Source: Thiobacillus sp. 65-1059 (GTDB lineage: Bacteria > Pseudomonadota > Gammaproteobacteria > Burkholderiales > Thiobacillaceae). Taken from it: a DNA stretch of 64,000 nt. Positions 25,383 to 36,537 of this stretch are shown here, in pieces. The notes beneath the pieces are model-generated. The model did not search any database and was not told the DNA's origin. It was given only the letters and a program-made list of their open reading frames with translations. The position numbers and the translations under genes are program-made. The DNA lies in the NCBI GenBank assembly GCA_001897675.1, contig MKUE01000122.1:1-64000 (forward strand), in the 5' to 3' direction. The stretch's first letter is position 1; the number at the start of each line of letters is the position of its first letter.

Positions 25383-28300
25383 ATGTCTTCCATCGTATCG
25401 CTCCCCGGCAGTGCTGCGCTGTCGTCTTTCCGCATCGATAAAATCCGCCAGGAGGCTGCCCGGCTAGGCATCGCGCTAGGCGAGTTGGCGGCGCGCCATT
25501 GGCATTTCCTGGAGCTGGACGCCGAACTGGACGCGGCTGCCGCGCGGCAGCTCGACAAAACGCTGGATTACGGCACCCCCGCCGACAGCCCGACGGCGAA
25601 CGACGTGCAGTTGCTGGTCACGCCGCGTCCGGGCACGATTTCGCCGTGGTCGTCGAAGGCGACGGATATCCTCAGGAACAGCGGCCTGGCCCAGCTGCGC
25701 CGCATCGAGCGCGGGGTGGCCTACCGCCTGTGCGATCCGCAGGGCGGTGCGCTTTCGGGGCAGGCGCTGACGGCGCTACTGCCGCTGCTGCACGACCGCA
25801 TGACGGAAGCCGTGATGGATTCGCTGGAAGCCGCGCAGGTGCTGTTCCAGCACGTGCCGCCGCGCGAACTGACCGCCATCGATGTGATGGCGGGCGGCCG
25901 TGCCGCGCTGGAGGCCGCCAACCGCGATCTCGGCCTGGCGCTGTCGGAAGACGAAGTCGAATACCTGGTCGACAACTTCACCCGCATCGGGCGCAACCCC
26001 ACCGACGTCGAGCTGATGATGTTCGCGCAGGCCAACTCCGAGCACTGCCGCCACAAGATCTTCAACGCCGCGTGGGTGATCGACGGCGCGGCGCAGGCGA
26101 AGTCGCTGTTCGGCATGATCCGCGACACCCACGCAGCGCATCCCGCGGGCACGGTGGTGGCGTATTCCGACAACTCGTCGGTGATCGAGGGGGCGCAGAT
26201 CGATCGCTTCTACCCGCGCGCCGACGGCAGCTACGCCTACAGCAGCGAACTCACCCACGTGCTGATGAAGGTGGAAACGCACAACCATCCGACCGCGATC
26301 TCGCCCTTCCCCGGCGCGGCCACCGGCAGCGGCGGCGAGATCCGCGACGAGGGCGCGACCGGCATCGGCTCCAAGCCCAAGGCCGGCCTGTGCGGATTTT
26401 CGGTTTCCAACCTCAACATTCCCGGCTTCGAGCAGCCGTGGGAAGCCGGCGCCTACGGCAAGCCCGAGCGCATCGTCACCCCGCTCGCGATCATGCTCGA
26501 AGGCCCGATCGGCGCGGCGGCGTTCAACAACGAATTCGGCCGCCCCAACCTGGCGGGCTATTTCCGCACCTTCGAAGAGACCGTGGCCAGGCAGCGGCGC
26601 GGCTACCACAAGCCCATCATGCTGGCGGGCGGCGTCGGCAGCATCCGCGCCGACCACGTCGAGAAGAAAATGCTGCCGGTCGGCACGCTGCTGATCCAAC
26701 TGGGCGGCCCCGGCATGCTGATCGGCCTCGGCGGCGGCGCCGCCTCGTCGATGGACACCGGCGCCAACGCCGCCGACCTCGACTTCGACTCGGTGCAGCG
26801 CGGCAACCCCGAGATGGAACGGCGCGCGCAGGAAGTGATCGACCGCTGCTGGCAGCTCGGCGACAGGAACCCGATCCTGTCGATCCACGACGTCGGCGCC
26901 GGCGGCCTCTCCAACGCGCTGCCCGAACTGGTGCACGGCGGCGGCCGCGGCGGCCGCTTCGAACTGCGCGCCGCGCCGTCGGAGGAATCCGGCATGTCGC
27001 CGCGCGAGATCTGGTGCAACGAGGCGCAGGAACGCTACGTGCTGGCGATTCCGCCTGATCGCCTCGACGAATTCCGCGCGATGTGCGAGCGCGAGCGCTG
27101 CCCGTTTGCAGTGCTGGGCGAAGCCACCGAAGACCACCACCTGCTGGTGACCGACAGCCATTTCCAGAATGCGCCGGTGGACGTGAGCCTGGATGTGATC
27201 CTTGGCAAGCCGCCGAAGATGACGCGCGACGTCGCGCACCAGGCTGCCGCACCGGCGCCGCTGGTGCTCGACGGCATCGATCTGAAGGACGCGGTCTACC
27301 GGGTGCTGGCGATGCCCGGGGTGGCGTCGAAGATGTTCCTGATTTCCATCGGCGACCGCAGCGTCGGCGGCCTCACCGCGCGCGACCAGTGCGTGGGGCC
27401 GTGGCAGGTTCCCGTCGCCGATTGCGCGATCACGCTGGCGGGCTACCGGACCACGCTGGGCGAGGCGTTTTCCATCGGCGAGAAAGCGCCGCTGGCGCTG
27501 ATCGATGCGCCAGCGTCGGGGCGCATGGCGGTCGCCGAGGCGATCACCAACCTGGCCGCTGCGCGCGTCGCCGGGCTGGGCGAGGTGAAACTGTCGGCCA
27601 ACTGGATGGCCCCCGCCGGCCACCCGGGCGAGGATGCCGCGCTGTTCGACACGGTGGCGGCGGTTTCGGATTATTGCCAGGCGCTGGGGATCTCCATCCC
27701 GGTCGGCAAGGATTCGATGAGCATGAAAACCGTGTGGCAGGCCGACGGCGAGAAGAAGGCGGTGACCTCGCCGATTTCGCTGGTGATCTCGGCGTTCGCC
27801 AATACCTCCGATGCAGGCGCGCATCTCACGCCGCAACTGCGCAGCGATGCCGGCGAGTCCGACCTCGTCCTGATCGACCTGGGGCTGGGCAAGAACCGCC
27901 TCGGCGCGTCGAGCTTTGCGCAGGCCTACAAGCAGGTGGGCGACTGTTGCCCGGATGCGCCGCAGGCGGCGTCGCTCGCCGCATTCTTCGATACGCTGCA
28001 GGCGCTGAATGCGGCAGGCAGGCTGCTGGCCTATCACGACCGCTCCGACGGCGGCCTGTTCGTCGCGCTGTGCGAAATGGCGTTTGCCGGCCATTGCGGC
28101 GTGGACCTCGACATCGACGAGCTGTGCCTCGACCAGATCCGCCACGAAGTCGAGGACGAAGGGCGGCCGGAACCGGAAAAGCTGGGCGAGCCGGGCTATT
28201 CGGCGCGCATTTTCAACGTGCTGTTCAACGAGGAAGCCGGCGCCGTGCTGCAGATCCGCCGCACCGATACGCAGGCGGTGATGCAGGCCTTCATCGACGC

Positions 28301-29339
28301 CGGCCTGCGCGGCGAGTTTTATGTCATCGGCCAGCCCAATGCGCTCGATCGCGTGCGGGTGCTGCGCGAGGACAGGGTGATCCTGGACGAGGCGCGCACC
28401 GATCTGCAATGCGCCTGGGCGCGCACCAGCTACGAAATGGCGAAGCTGCGCGACAACCCGGCGTGCGCCGAAGAGGAGTTCGCGCGCCATGCCGATGCCG
28501 CCGATCCGGGCCTGCGTTATGCGCCGAGCTTCGACATCGACGCCGACGTCGCCGCGCCCTTCATCGCCGCCGGCAAGCGCCCGCGGGTGGCGGTGCTGCG
28601 CGAACAGGGCGTCAACGGCCAGGTCGAGATGGCCGCCGCGTTCGATGCCGCGGGCTTCGCCGCAGTGGATGTGCACATGAGCGACATCCTCTCCGGCCGG
28701 GTCAGCCTCGGCGACTTCACCGGACTGGCCGCGTGCGGCGGTTTCAGCTACGGCGATGTGCTGGGCGCGGGCGGCGGCTGGGCCAAATCGATCCTGTTCA
28801 ATCCGCGCGCGCGCGACCAGTTCGCGGCGTTTTTCGGGCGTGCCGACACCTTTGCCCTCGGCGTATGCAACGGCTGCCAGATGATGAGCCAGCTGCACGA
28901 CCTGATCCCGGGCGCGGACGCCTGGCCGCGTTTCGAACGCAACCTGTCGGAACAGTTCGAGGCGCGCTTTGCGCTGGTCGAGGTGCTGGCGTCGCCGTCG
29001 CTGTTCTTTGCCGACATGGCGGGTTCGGTGATGCCGATCGTGGTGTCGCACGGCGAAGGCCGGGTGCAGTTCCGCGACCCTGCGCACGCCGCGCAGGCAC
29101 GTCCCACGCTGCGCTACGTCGATCACCGCGGGGCGCCGGCCGAGACTTATCCGCTGAACCCCAACGGTTCGGCCGGCGGGCTGACCGGCTTCACCACAGC
29201 GGACGGCCGCTTCAGCATTCTGATGCCGCACCCGGAACGCGTGTTCCGCGCCGCGCAGCTGTCGTGGAAACCGGACGGCATGCGCGATGCCGCCCCGTGG
29301 CTGCGGCTGTTCCGCAACGCGCGGCGCGCGGTTGGGTGA
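25383..29339 (+). CDS. purL: Phosphoribosylformylglycinamidine synthase
   Basis: A 1318-residue large-type PurL. The N-terminal PurS-like part is followed by two AIR-synthase-type halves ([66 protein letters not shown]) and a C-terminal class I glutaminase with nucleophile C1162 in GVCNGCQMM. It converts FGAR to FGAM with ATP and glutamine in purine synthesis. See the upstream hairpin entry for its unusual start region. Confidence 0.96.
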   Translation: MSSIVSLPGSAALSSFRIDKIRQEAARLGIALGELAARHWHFLELDAELDAAAARQLDKTLDYGTPADSPTANDVQLLVTPRPGTISPWSSKATDILRNSGLAQLRRIERGVAYRLCDPQGGALSGQALTALLPLLHDRMTEAVMDSLEAAQVLFQHVPPRELTAIDVMAGGRAALEAANRDLGLALSEDEVEYLVDNFTRIGRNPTDVELMMFAQANSEHCRHKIFNAAWVIDGAAQAKSLFGMIRDTHAAHPAGTVVAYSDNSSVIEGAQIDRFYPRADGSYAYSSELTHVLMKVETHNHPTAISPFPGAATGSGGEIRDEGATGIGSKPKAGLCGFSVSNLNIPGFEQPWEAGAYGKPERIVTPLAIMLEGPIGAAAFNNEFGRPNLAGYFRTFEETVARQRRGYHKPIMLAGGVGSIRADHVEKKMLPVGTLLIQLGGPGMLIGLGGGAASSMDTGANAADLDFDSVQRGNPEMERRAQEVIDRCWQLGDRNPILSIHDVGAGGLSNALPELVHGGGRGGRFELRAAPSEESGMSPREIWCNEAQERYVLAIPPDRLDEFRAMCERERCPFAVLGEATEDHHLLVTDSHFQNAPVDVSLDVILGKPPKMTRDVAHQAAAPAPLVLDGIDLKDAVYRVLAMPGVASKMFLISIGDRSVGGLTARDQCVGPWQVPVADCAITLAGYRTTLGEAFSIGEKAPLALIDAPASGRMAVAEAITNLAAARVAGLGEVKLSANWMAPAGHPGEDAALFDTVAAVSDYCQALGISIPVGKDSMSMKTVWQADGEKKAVTSPISLVISAFANTSDAGAHLTPQLRSDAGESDLVLIDLGLGKNRLGASSFAQAYKQVGDCCPDAPQAASLAAFFDTLQALNAAGRLLAYHDRSDGGLFVALCEMAFAGHCGVDLDIDELCLDQIRHEVEDEGRPEPEKLGEPGYSARIFNVLFNEEAGAVLQIRRTDTQAVMQAFIDAGLRGEFYVIGQPNALDRVRVLREDRVILDEARTDLQCAWARTSYEMAKLRDNPACAEEEFARHADAADPGLRYAPSFDIDADVAAPFIAAGKRPRVAVLREQGVNGQVEMAAAFDAAGFAAVDVHMSDILSGRVSLGDFTGLAACGGFSYGDVLGAGGGWAKSILFNPRARDQFAAFFGRADTFALGVCNGCQMMSQLHDLIPGADAWPRFERNLSEQFEARFALVEVLASPSLFFADMAGSVMPIVVSHGEGRVQFRDPAHAAQARPTLRYVDHRGAPAETYPLNPNGSAGGLTGFTTADGRFSILMPHPERVFRAAQLSWKPDGMRDAAPWLRLFRNARRAVG

Positions 29340-29411
29340 TGCGCGCCGACTATGCGAAAATAATGGGCTTTGTCGCATGAATCCCGCTGTGCCGGGCTCA
29401 ATTTTCCAGCC

Positions 29412-32231
29412 ATGAATGCACCCGAAAACCTCCTGACGGATGACCACCTGCGCGCGCAGGTCAAGCTGCTGGGCACCTTGCTCGGCCAAGTGTTGCTGCA
29501 GTTTGCCGGCGAAGACGTGTTCGAGGCGGTGGAAACCCTGCGCCGCGGTTTCGCCGAATTGCACCAGCAGGAAGACCAGCAGCGCCGCACCGAGCTGATG
29601 GCGATGATCGACGCCATGCCCGCCGCCAAGGTGGAACTGGTGGTGCGTGCCTTCTCCAGCTATTTCAAGCTGGTCAACGTGGCGGAGGAAAGCTTTGCCC
29701 ACCGCAACCGCCGCCGCATGCTGTCGCACGGCATGGCGCTGTGGGAAGGCTCGTTCGACCGCACTGTGGCGGATCTCAAGGCGCAGGACATGCCGGTCGC
29801 CACGCTGCAGGAGATGGTCAACCGTCTGCACTATGCGCCGGTATTCACCGCGCATCCCACCGAAGCGCGCCGTCGTGCGGTGATGGAAGGCATGCGGCGG
29901 ATATTCCTGATTTGCGACGAGCTGTACAGCCCCACCCTGGGGGTGAACGACCGCCGCGAACTGGAAGCGCAGCTGGCCGCCGAGATCCAGGTGGGGTGGC
30001 GTACCGACGAGCTGCGCAGCGCCAAGCTCGAGGTGCGCGACGAAGTGCGCAACGGCCTCTACTACGTGCGGGAAAGCCTGTTCGAGGCGGTGCCGAAGGC
30101 GTATTCCTTCTTCGAGAAGGCGCTGCGCAAGCATTACGGCGTGAATGCCGACGGCACCGCCACCGTCCGCGTGCCGAGTTTCATCCGTTTCGGCTCGTGG
30201 ATCGGTGGCGACCGTGACGGCAACCCGTTCGTGACCGCGGACGTCACCGAATGGACGGTGCATAAGCAGATGCAGGCCGCACTCGAAGAATACCGTTCGC
30301 GGGTGCTGGAACTGCGCCAGACACTGACCCACAGCAGCGACTGGTGCACGCCCTCCGCCCGGTTCCTGGAACGCCTGTCGGAATACGAGGCCGAGTTCGG
30401 CGAGCAGGTGTTCCGTGGCACCGCGGTGCAGATCTACAGCCGCGAGCCCTACCGCCGCATGGCGGCGATGATGCTGGCGCGGCTGGACGCCAACCTGTCC
30501 TACGTCCACCAGTGCCTGGCCGACGTGCCGAGCTTCACTTCGCACCTGGCGTACGAGAACGCCGCCGCCTTCCTCGCCGACCTCTGCCTGGTGCGCGATT
30601 CGCTGATCAGCCATGGCGACCGCATCGTCGCCATGCAGGACCTGCAGGCGCTGATCCGGCTGGTCGAAAGCTTCGGTTTTCACCTGCTGCAGCTCGACAT
30701 CCGCCAGGAGTCGACCGTGCATACGCGCACGGTGGCGGCGCTACTGCGGCAGATCGACCCCGATTTCGATTACCTGGCTGCGAACGAGACCGAGCGGCTG
30801 CAGCGCCTGGCTGCCTGGATCGGCCACATCGACCCGGTCGAGGTGGACGACGGCGTGCTGGACGACGAGGCGCGCGAAGCGCTCGCGGTGTTCCGGCGCA
30901 TGGTCAAGCTGCAGGCCGAAGTGGGCGACGAGGTCTTCGGCACCTACGTGATTTCGATGACGCACAGCGCGTCCCACGTGATGGAAGTGATGCTGCTGGC
31001 GCGGCTGGTGGGCCTGTGCGGCCACAATGGCCGCGACTGGTTCTGCCGCATCCAGGTCGCCCCCCTGTTCGAGACGGTGGACGACCTGCAGCGCAGCCAG
31101 TCCATCCTCGACCAGCTGCTGTCGAACAAGGTCTACCGTGCGCTGGTTACCGCCAACGGCAACCACCAGGAAGTCATGCTGGGCTATTCGGATTCGTGCA
31201 AGGATGGCGGCATTCTGGCGTCGAACTGGAATCTGTATCAGGCGCAACTGTCGATCATCGCGCTGACCCGGCGCTATGGCGTCGAATGCCGGCTGTTTCA
31301 TGGCCGCGGCGGCACGGTGGGCCGCGGCGGCGGGCCGACTCACGAGGCGATCCTGTCGCAGCCGCCGGGCACGGTCAACGGCGAGATCAAGTTCACCGAG
31401 CAGGGCGAGATGCTGTATTACAAATACAGCAACCCGGAAACCGCCAACTACGAGATCGGCATGGGTGTCACCGGACTGCTCAAGGCCAGTACGACTGCGC
31501 TTGCGCAGATCGACGTGCGCTACCCGCAGGAATACCTCGACGGGATGGGCCGGATCGCCGCCGACGGCGAGAAAAGCTATCGTGCGCTGATCGGCATGCC
31601 GGGCTTCATCGACTATTTCTACGAGACCACGCCGGTCACCGAAATCGGCCTGCTCAACATGGGCAGCCGGCCGTCGCACCGCAAGAAGGCCGACCGTTCG
31701 CTGGGGTCGATTCGCGCCATTCCGTGGGTGTTCGGCTGGGCGCAGTCGCGCCATACCCTGCCTGCCTGGTATGGAATCGGAACTGCGCTGAGGGATTTCA
31801 TCGGGTCCGCTCCGGCGGGGCTCGATCAATTGCGGATCATGTACCGCGAATGGCCGTTCTTCCGCGGCCTGCTGTCCAACGTGCAGATGGCGCTGACCAA
31901 GGCCGACATGGAAATTTCCGAGGAATACGCGCGCCTGTGCGACCACCCCGACACCATGGCGATCTACCGCGCCATTGCCGACGAGTTCGCGCTTACGGTG
32001 GAGTGGGTCAAGCAAGTCGCGCAGATCGAAACCCTGCTGGAAGACAACCCGACTCTGGCGTTGTCGCTTTCGCGCCGCCGCCCCTACATCGATCCCATCA
32101 ACCACATCCAGGTGCGCCTGCTGAAACGCTATCGCTCGGAGAGCGTGTGGGAGTCCGAACAGGATAGCTGGCTGACGCCGCTGATGCGCTCGATCAATGC
32201 GATCGCCTCCGGGATGCGCAACACCGGTTGA
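29412..32231 (+). CDS. ppc: Phosphoenolpyruvate carboxylase
   Basis: A 939-residue PEP carboxylase started at MNAPENLLTDDHLRAQ, 14 codons inside the longest frame. Signature 1 is FTAHPTEARRR (catalytic His); signature 2 is GYSDSCKDGGILASNW; the mobile loop FHGRGGTVGRGGGPTHEAI is intact. The C-terminus ends in NAIASGMRNTG, the highly conserved terminal motif. It makes oxaloacetate from PEP and bicarbonate. The next gene starts 2 nt after the stop, so the two are probably in one transcript. Confidence 0.96.
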   Translation: MNAPENLLTDDHLRAQVKLLGTLLGQVLLQFAGEDVFEAVETLRRGFAELHQQEDQQRRTELMAMIDAMPAAKVELVVRAFSSYFKLVNVAEESFAHRNRRRMLSHGMALWEGSFDRTVADLKAQDMPVATLQEMVNRLHYAPVFTAHPTEARRRAVMEGMRRIFLICDELYSPTLGVNDRRELEAQLAAEIQVGWRTDELRSAKLEVRDEVRNGLYYVRESLFEAVPKAYSFFEKALRKHYGVNADGTATVRVPSFIRFGSWIGGDRDGNPFVTADVTEWTVHKQMQAALEEYRSRVLELRQTLTHSSDWCTPSARFLERLSEYEAEFGEQVFRGTAVQIYSREPYRRMAAMMLARLDANLSYVHQCLADVPSFTSHLAYENAAAFLADLCLVRDSLISHGDRIVAMQDLQALIRLVESFGFHLLQLDIRQESTVHTRTVAALLRQIDPDFDYLAANETERLQRLAAWIGHIDPVEVDDGVLDDEAREALAVFRRMVKLQAEVGDEVFGTYVISMTHSASHVMEVMLLARLVGLCGHNGRDWFCRIQVAPLFETVDDLQRSQSILDQLLSNKVYRALVTANGNHQEVMLGYSDSCKDGGILASNWNLYQAQLSIIALTRRYGVECRLFHGRGGTVGRGGGPTHEAILSQPPGTVNGEIKFTEQGEMLYYKYSNPETANYEIGMGVTGLLKASTTALAQIDVRYPQEYLDGMGRIAADGEKSYRALIGMPGFIDYFYETTPVTEIGLLNMGSRPSHRKKADRSLGSIRAIPWVFGWAQSRHTLPAWYGIGTALRDFIGSAPAGLDQLRIMYREWPFFRGLLSNVQMALTKADMEISEEYARLCDHPDTMAIYRAIADEFALTVEWVKQVAQIETLLEDNPTLALSLSRRRPYIDPINHIQVRLLKRYRSESVWESEQDSWLTPLMRSINAIASGMRNTG

Positions 32232-32233
32232 GC

Positions 32234-32806
32234 ATGGATAAGGATAGGGACGTAGCCTCTCCCACCCAGCCGAAGCGGCGCGGGCTCGCCGTTGCCATCG
32301 GCCTCAACGTCGTGCTGGTGCTGCTGGCATGCGGCCTGGCGCTGTATGCCTTCATGCTGAATGTCGATCTGGGCGATGTGAAGCGGCGGCTGTCGAAGGA
32401 AATCGAAACCCGCCAGCAAGCCGAGCGCTACCTGATCGAAACGCGCAACCAGTTGACCGACAGCCTGCGCGAAATCGAACAGCTCAAGGCGCAGCTGGCC
32501 TACAAGGAAACCGACATCCAGGCGGCGGTGGCGGCCAAGCCCGCGCTGCCGGTGGTGATCGGCTTTCGTTCGTCGATGCTGGGCAAGGGACTGGTGGCGG
32601 TGATCGAAAACACCAGCGACCGCTATCTGACCGTGATCCTCGCCGTGCGCAATCCGACCCTGTCCCTGGCGCGGCGCTTCGAGCTCAAGCTGGAACCCAG
32701 GTCCAGCACCGACTTCGGCCACATGGAAGGCTGGCAGTTCGCCTCGGGGGACGAAGTGGGATTGTTCAACGACGAATTCGGCGCGCTCAAGCTCACCGTG
32801 CCGTAA
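32234..32806 (+). CDS. Membrane-anchored coiled-coil protein, unknown function
   Basis: A 190-residue protein. After a basic cytoplasmic start there is one transmembrane segment (about residues 18-41), then a coiled coil (about 45-100; ETRQQAERYLIETRNQL, EIEQLKAQL) and a C-terminal beta-rich domain (about 110-190). I do not recognise the family. It begins 2 nt after ppc and overlaps the end of the RND gene on the other strand by 14 nt. Confidence 0.65.
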   Translation: MDKDRDVASPTQPKRRGLAVAIGLNVVLVLLACGLALYAFMLNVDLGDVKRRLSKEIETRQQAERYLIETRNQLTDSLREIEQLKAQLAYKETDIQAAVAAKPALPVVIGFRSSMLGKGLVAVIENTSDRYLTVILAVRNPTLSLARRFELKLEPRSSTDFGHMEGWQFASGDEVGLFNDEFGALKLTVP

Positions 32807-35075
32807 CGGCGGGTCGCGGCCTCGGCAATTTCAGGCCGAGCAGCGCGGGCATCAGCAGCAATTCGAACACCTGGCCGGCGAACAGGCCGACCGCGCACAG
32901 CATGCCGAAGTGGGCGGTGGGGCGGAAGTCGGACAGCCCCAGCAGGCTGAACTGCGCGATCAGCACCATCGAAATGGCGATCACCGCGCGGCCCGAGGCC
33001 TCCACGCTGCGGATGATGGCGAACACCGGGCTGACGCCGCGGCGGATGCGGTGCAGGTAGCCGTGATACAGATGGATGGTGTCGTCCACCGTGATGCCGA
33101 GGATGACGCCGGCGATCAGGACGGTGGCGACGTCGAGCGAAATCCCCGCCGTCCCCATCACCACGAAAATGAAGAACAGCGGCGCCAGGTTGGGCACCAG
33201 GCAGATCAGCGCGCCGCGCAACGAGCGGAACAGCAGCGCCATCAGCAGCAGAATCTGCAGGAAGGCCGAGGCGAAGCTCTTGACCTGGCCGTCGACGATG
33301 CGGTCTTCCTGGTCCGAGAACAGCCGCCCGTACCCCGCGAGGTCGATTTCCACGCCCGCGATCGGCTGCGCGGCGACGTGCGCGCGCACCCTGTCGATCA
33401 CCCGGCCGATTTCGTTGGCGCCGTGCACGTTGAGGCTCATCGGGATGCGGGCGCGCTGGAATTCGCGGTTGACAAGCTCGTACAAATCCTTGCCGTCGTA
33501 GATCAGCAGCAGCTGTTCGACCAGCTTGCGGCTGGCCGGCAGCGCATCCGCCCCCAGATCCTCGCCGCTGAGGGCGCGGTTCATTTCCTCCAGCACGTCG
33601 ATCAGGGAGAAGCTGCGGTCGACTTCCGGCTGCTGTTCGAGCCAGGTTTGCAGCGCCTTGATCTGCGCCAGCGTCGCCGGATCCTTCAGGCTGTCGCGGG
33701 CCGCGCCGGTGAGGACGATTTCCAGCCCGGTGACGCCGGAAAGCGTGCTTTCCACCCTGGCGGTGCTGCGGCTGATGCTGTGGTCGGGCGCGAAAAACTC
33801 GATGATGTTGGATTCGACCTTGACCTGCATCACCAGCGGGATGGCCGCCAGCACCAGCAGGGCGGTGGCCGTCAGCACGGCTTTTGCATGCCGCAGGCTG
33901 AACACCGCCACGGCTGCCGCGATGCGACGCGCGTGCGCCAGACCGGAGCGGCGGCGCGGCCAGCGCGGCGTATCCCATTTCAGCAGGATCGGCGGCACCA
34001 GGATGAACACCACCAGAAACACGATGAGGGTGCCGACCGCGCCCGCCAGGCCGAAGGCCTGCACCGGAGGAATCTCCACCCACAGCAGGCTCAGCATGCC
34101 CGCGCCGGTGGTCAGCACGTTGAACAGGCCGGGGGTGAAGGTTTCCTTCAGCGCGCGCGCGATGCGCTGCGGCCGCGGCAGCAGCGCGATGCGGGCACGC
34201 TGGATGGCGGCATACAAATGCAGCAGCGTGGCCGTGGTGTAGGCCGCCATCAGGGTGGGAATCATCGCGGTGATCGGGGTGTAGGGCTGGCCGGACAGCA
34301 CCAGCCCGGCGACGCTGGCCGACACGACCGTGCCCATGGCCAGGCCGCCCACCACCATCGGGCGCGCCCGCCCCACCACCCACCATAGCAATGCCATGCC
34401 GATGACGAAGGTCAGCGGGATGAAGATGGCGCTGTCGCGCCACAGCGAACGCAGTTCCTCGACCGTCTGCGCCACCGTGCCGGCGGTGGCGGTGTGATAG
34501 GGCGCGAGTTTCTCGGCGGCAATGGCGGCGTCGAGCGCGATCTGGATATCGCGGCGGGCCAGGCTTTCCTTCAGGATTGTGGGGCGCACCACCAGGGCGA
34601 CCGCGCGGCCGTCGCGCGAGGCGAGCAGTCCCGGCGCAAAGCTGTCGCCCAGCACGCGGGCCTGCCATTGCGCCGGCGTGCGTGCGTCCAGATTGCCGGG
34701 GTCGATCAGCGGCGATACGGCAAAACCGTCGTCGGTGGCGTCGATGTGCTCCACCGTGGTCAGCGTCAGCACCCGGTCGACCGCCGGATGCGCCGCCATT
34801 TTTTGCGCGGCGCGGTCGAGCGCGGCGAGAAACGCCGGAGCGTAGAGCGCGTCGCCCTCGAACAGGGCGATGATGGCTTCGTCGTTGGGGAATTCCCTGA
34901 ACAGCGATTCGCGCAGCTGGATGGTGGACGAATCCGGCGGCGAATAGATATCCGGCGCGTTGTTGAAATGCAGCTTCAGCAGAAACGGCAGCGCCGCCAG
35001 CTGGATACCGAGCAGGATTGCCAGCGCCAGCCAGGGTGGCAGCATGCGGCTGCCGTTGAGCCAGGATTTCAGCAT
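32793..35075 (-). CDS. RND/MMPL-family transporter
   Basis: A 760-residue protein with the RND duplication: an N-terminal membrane segment, a large loop (about 35-210), six membrane segments, a second loop (about 405-590) and six more segments. The ends of the membrane blocks carry family motifs, e.g. GVILGITVDDTIHLYHGYL (about 660-680), where the paired Asp residues resemble the proton-relay site. Size and lack of a membrane-fusion partner fit HAE3/MMPL exporters, which move lipids or other hydrophobic molecules. It is the last gene of a three-gene operon after a LolA-like protein and an outer-membrane barrel, which suggests lipid or lipoprotein traffic to the outer membrane. Confidence 0.82.
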   Translation of the reverse strand: MLKSWLNGSRMLPPWLALAILLGIQLAALPFLLKLHFNNAPDIYSPPDSSTIQLRESLFREFPNDEAIIALFEGDALYAPAFLAALDRAAQKMAAHPAVDRVLTLTTVEHIDATDDGFAVSPLIDPGNLDARTPAQWQARVLGDSFAPGLLASRDGRAVALVVRPTILKESLARRDIQIALDAAIAAEKLAPYHTATAGTVAQTVEELRSLWRDSAIFIPLTFVIGMALLWWVVGRARPMVVGGLAMGTVVSASVAGLVLSGQPYTPITAMIPTLMAAYTTATLLHLYAAIQRARIALLPRPQRIARALKETFTPGLFNVLTTGAGMLSLLWVEIPPVQAFGLAGAVGTLIVFLVVFILVPPILLKWDTPRWPRRRSGLAHARRIAAAVAVFSLRHAKAVLTATALLVLAAIPLVMQVKVESNIIEFFAPDHSISRSTARVESTLSGVTGLEIVLTGAARDSLKDPATLAQIKALQTWLEQQPEVDRSFSLIDVLEEMNRALSGEDLGADALPASRKLVEQLLLIYDGKDLYELVNREFQRARIPMSLNVHGANEIGRVIDRVRAHVAAQPIAGVEIDLAGYGRLFSDQEDRIVDGQVKSFASAFLQILLLMALLFRSLRGALICLVPNLAPLFFIFVVMGTAGISLDVATVLIAGVILGITVDDTIHLYHGYLHRIRRGVSPVFAIIRSVEASGRAVIAISMVLIAQFSLLGLSDFRPTAHFGMLCAVGLFAGQVFELLLMPALLGLKLPRPRPAVTAR

Positions 35076-35091
35076 GGGGGCGTCGGGGCGA

Positions 35092-36537
35092 TCAGAATTT
35101 GCTGCGCAGCCCCAGCGTGATCAGCGAATGGTCCTGGTGGAAGCCGCCCAGGGTGCGTGCTTCGCCGTCGAAGTAGTGGGCGGCGACGTAGATCTCGTGC
35201 GGCTCCCAGCCGACGTAGCTGAGCCTGGGGCTGAGGTAGACATCGTTCACGTTGAAGCCGGCGGCAAAGCGCATCCCGGCTTTCCAGCGGCCCTGGCCGA
35301 AGCGGGTTTCGATTTCGCCGTTGGCGCCGTAATACTCCTTCAGTTCGAGGATGCTGCGGTCGGTCTGCAGCGCGTGCGCCACCAGTTGCAGGTTGACGCG
35401 GGTGTCCGCCCCGCCGGGGAAGAATTCCAGCGCGCCGATCCAGTCGAGCGAATGCGTCGTGTCGAGCGCGGTGGTGGCGAGGGTCACCGGCACGTTGTCG
35501 GTGTAGCCGGCTTCCATGCGCCAGGTGAGGCCGCCGCGCACCAGCTCGACATCGGCGCCGACGAAGGTGTTGAACGGATGCACTGCGGTGAGCGTGGAGG
35601 CGGGCAGGTCGAGCCGGTAGTACGGCAGCGACTGCCGGGTGCGCGCCAGCGTCACGCCGAAGTCGAGCGCGCTGCCGCTCCGGGTCAGGCGCAGGGCGCC
35701 GCCGCCGCTGCCGTGTTCGTCCTCGTCGATGCGCGCGGTATTCAGCCAGGGGGTGAGCGCGGGATCGATGCCGATGATCTGGCGGCTGGTGCGGTTGACC
35801 GGACTCCAGATGCTGGCGGTGTCCGGCAATTGCGCGGCGCGGAACAGCGGCAGCCAGACCGCGTCCAGCTTGTACTCGCCGAAAGTCTGCTCCCAGCGCG
35901 CGGCCAGCTGCGCGCGGCGGCGGTCGGGCAGGTCGTCCAGCACGAAGCGCGTCAGGTCGGCGCGGCTGACGCGGTCGGCCAGCGGGATTTCGTCGGCGCG
36001 GCCCCAGATGATGGTTTGCGCGCCGAAGGTCAGGCGGGTGTCGCCGTTGCGGTAGCGCACATAGGTGTCGCCGTAGTCGGCCAGCAGTTCGCGGTGATCG
36101 GCGCGGCCGCCGGCCTGCGCCATGCCGTCGAGCCGGGCGCCGGCGCGGAATTCCCAGTTGCGGCTGGGCTGCCACAGCACGTAGGCGCTGGTGCGCAGGG
36201 TGGAATAGGTGTCGGCCTCGGCGGCGTCGGGCAGGCCGCCCGCCTCCAGCAGCAGATCGTCGACGCCAGCCTTGAGCGTGGGCTGGAAACCGCGGGCGGC
36301 GGGCTTGCGGCTGCGCGCAGCGGGCGGCGGCAGATCGTCTTCGGCGCTGGACTGCGGCGTGGCCTCGGTGGGAGCGGCTGCGAATGGCGCGCGCGGTTTG
36401 CGCGTGGCGGCGCGCGGCGGCGGCAGGTCGTCCGCCGCGTCCTGGGCAGAGTTGGCGCGCGGCGGCGGCAGCTCGTCGGCGCCGCAAACGGGCAGAGCGG
36501 CGAGCGACAGGCTCAAGGTCAGCAGCAGCTTTTTCAT
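35092..36537 (-). CDS. Predicted outer-membrane beta-barrel protein
   Basis: A 481-residue protein with signal peptide MKKLLLTLSLSLAALPVCGA. A Pro-rich linker (about 20-85) holds three DDLPPPRA-like units (DELPPPRA, DDLPPPRA, DDLPPPAA). The rest has alternating amphipathic beta strands with many Tyr/Trp (RTSAYVLWQPSRNWEFRAGARLD) and ends with Phe, as outer-membrane barrels do. It resembles the DUF1302 or DUF1302-like barrels found beside RND transporters, but I cannot fix the family. Its start overlaps the stop of the LolA-like gene by 4 nt (ATGA). Confidence 0.72.
   Translation of the reverse strand: MKKLLLTLSLSLAALPVCGADELPPPRANSAQDAADDLPPPRAATRKPRAPFAAAPTEATPQSSAEDDLPPPAARSRKPAARGFQPTLKAGVDDLLLEAGGLPDAAEADTYSTLRTSAYVLWQPSRNWEFRAGARLDGMAQAGGRADHRELLADYGDTYVRYRNGDTRLTFGAQTIIWGRADEIPLADRVSRADLTRFVLDDLPDRRRAQLAARWEQTFGEYKLDAVWLPLFRAAQLPDTASIWSPVNRTSRQIIGIDPALTPWLNTARIDEDEHGSGGGALRLTRSGSALDFGVTLARTRQSLPYYRLDLPASTLTAVHPFNTFVGADVELVRGGLTWRMEAGYTDNVPVTLATTALDTTHSLDWIGALEFFPGGADTRVNLQLVAHALQTDRSILELKEYYGANGEIETRFGQGRWKAGMRFAAGFNVNDVYLSPRLSYVGWEPHEIYVAAHYFDGEARTLGGFHQDHSLITLGLRSKF

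Noticed and set aside
25776-30722. A 1648-codon open frame antisense to purL and ppc
   Set aside because: Open antisense frames are expected in GC-rich genes. The sense strand has clear purL and ppc homology, and the antisense product has no recognisable domain.
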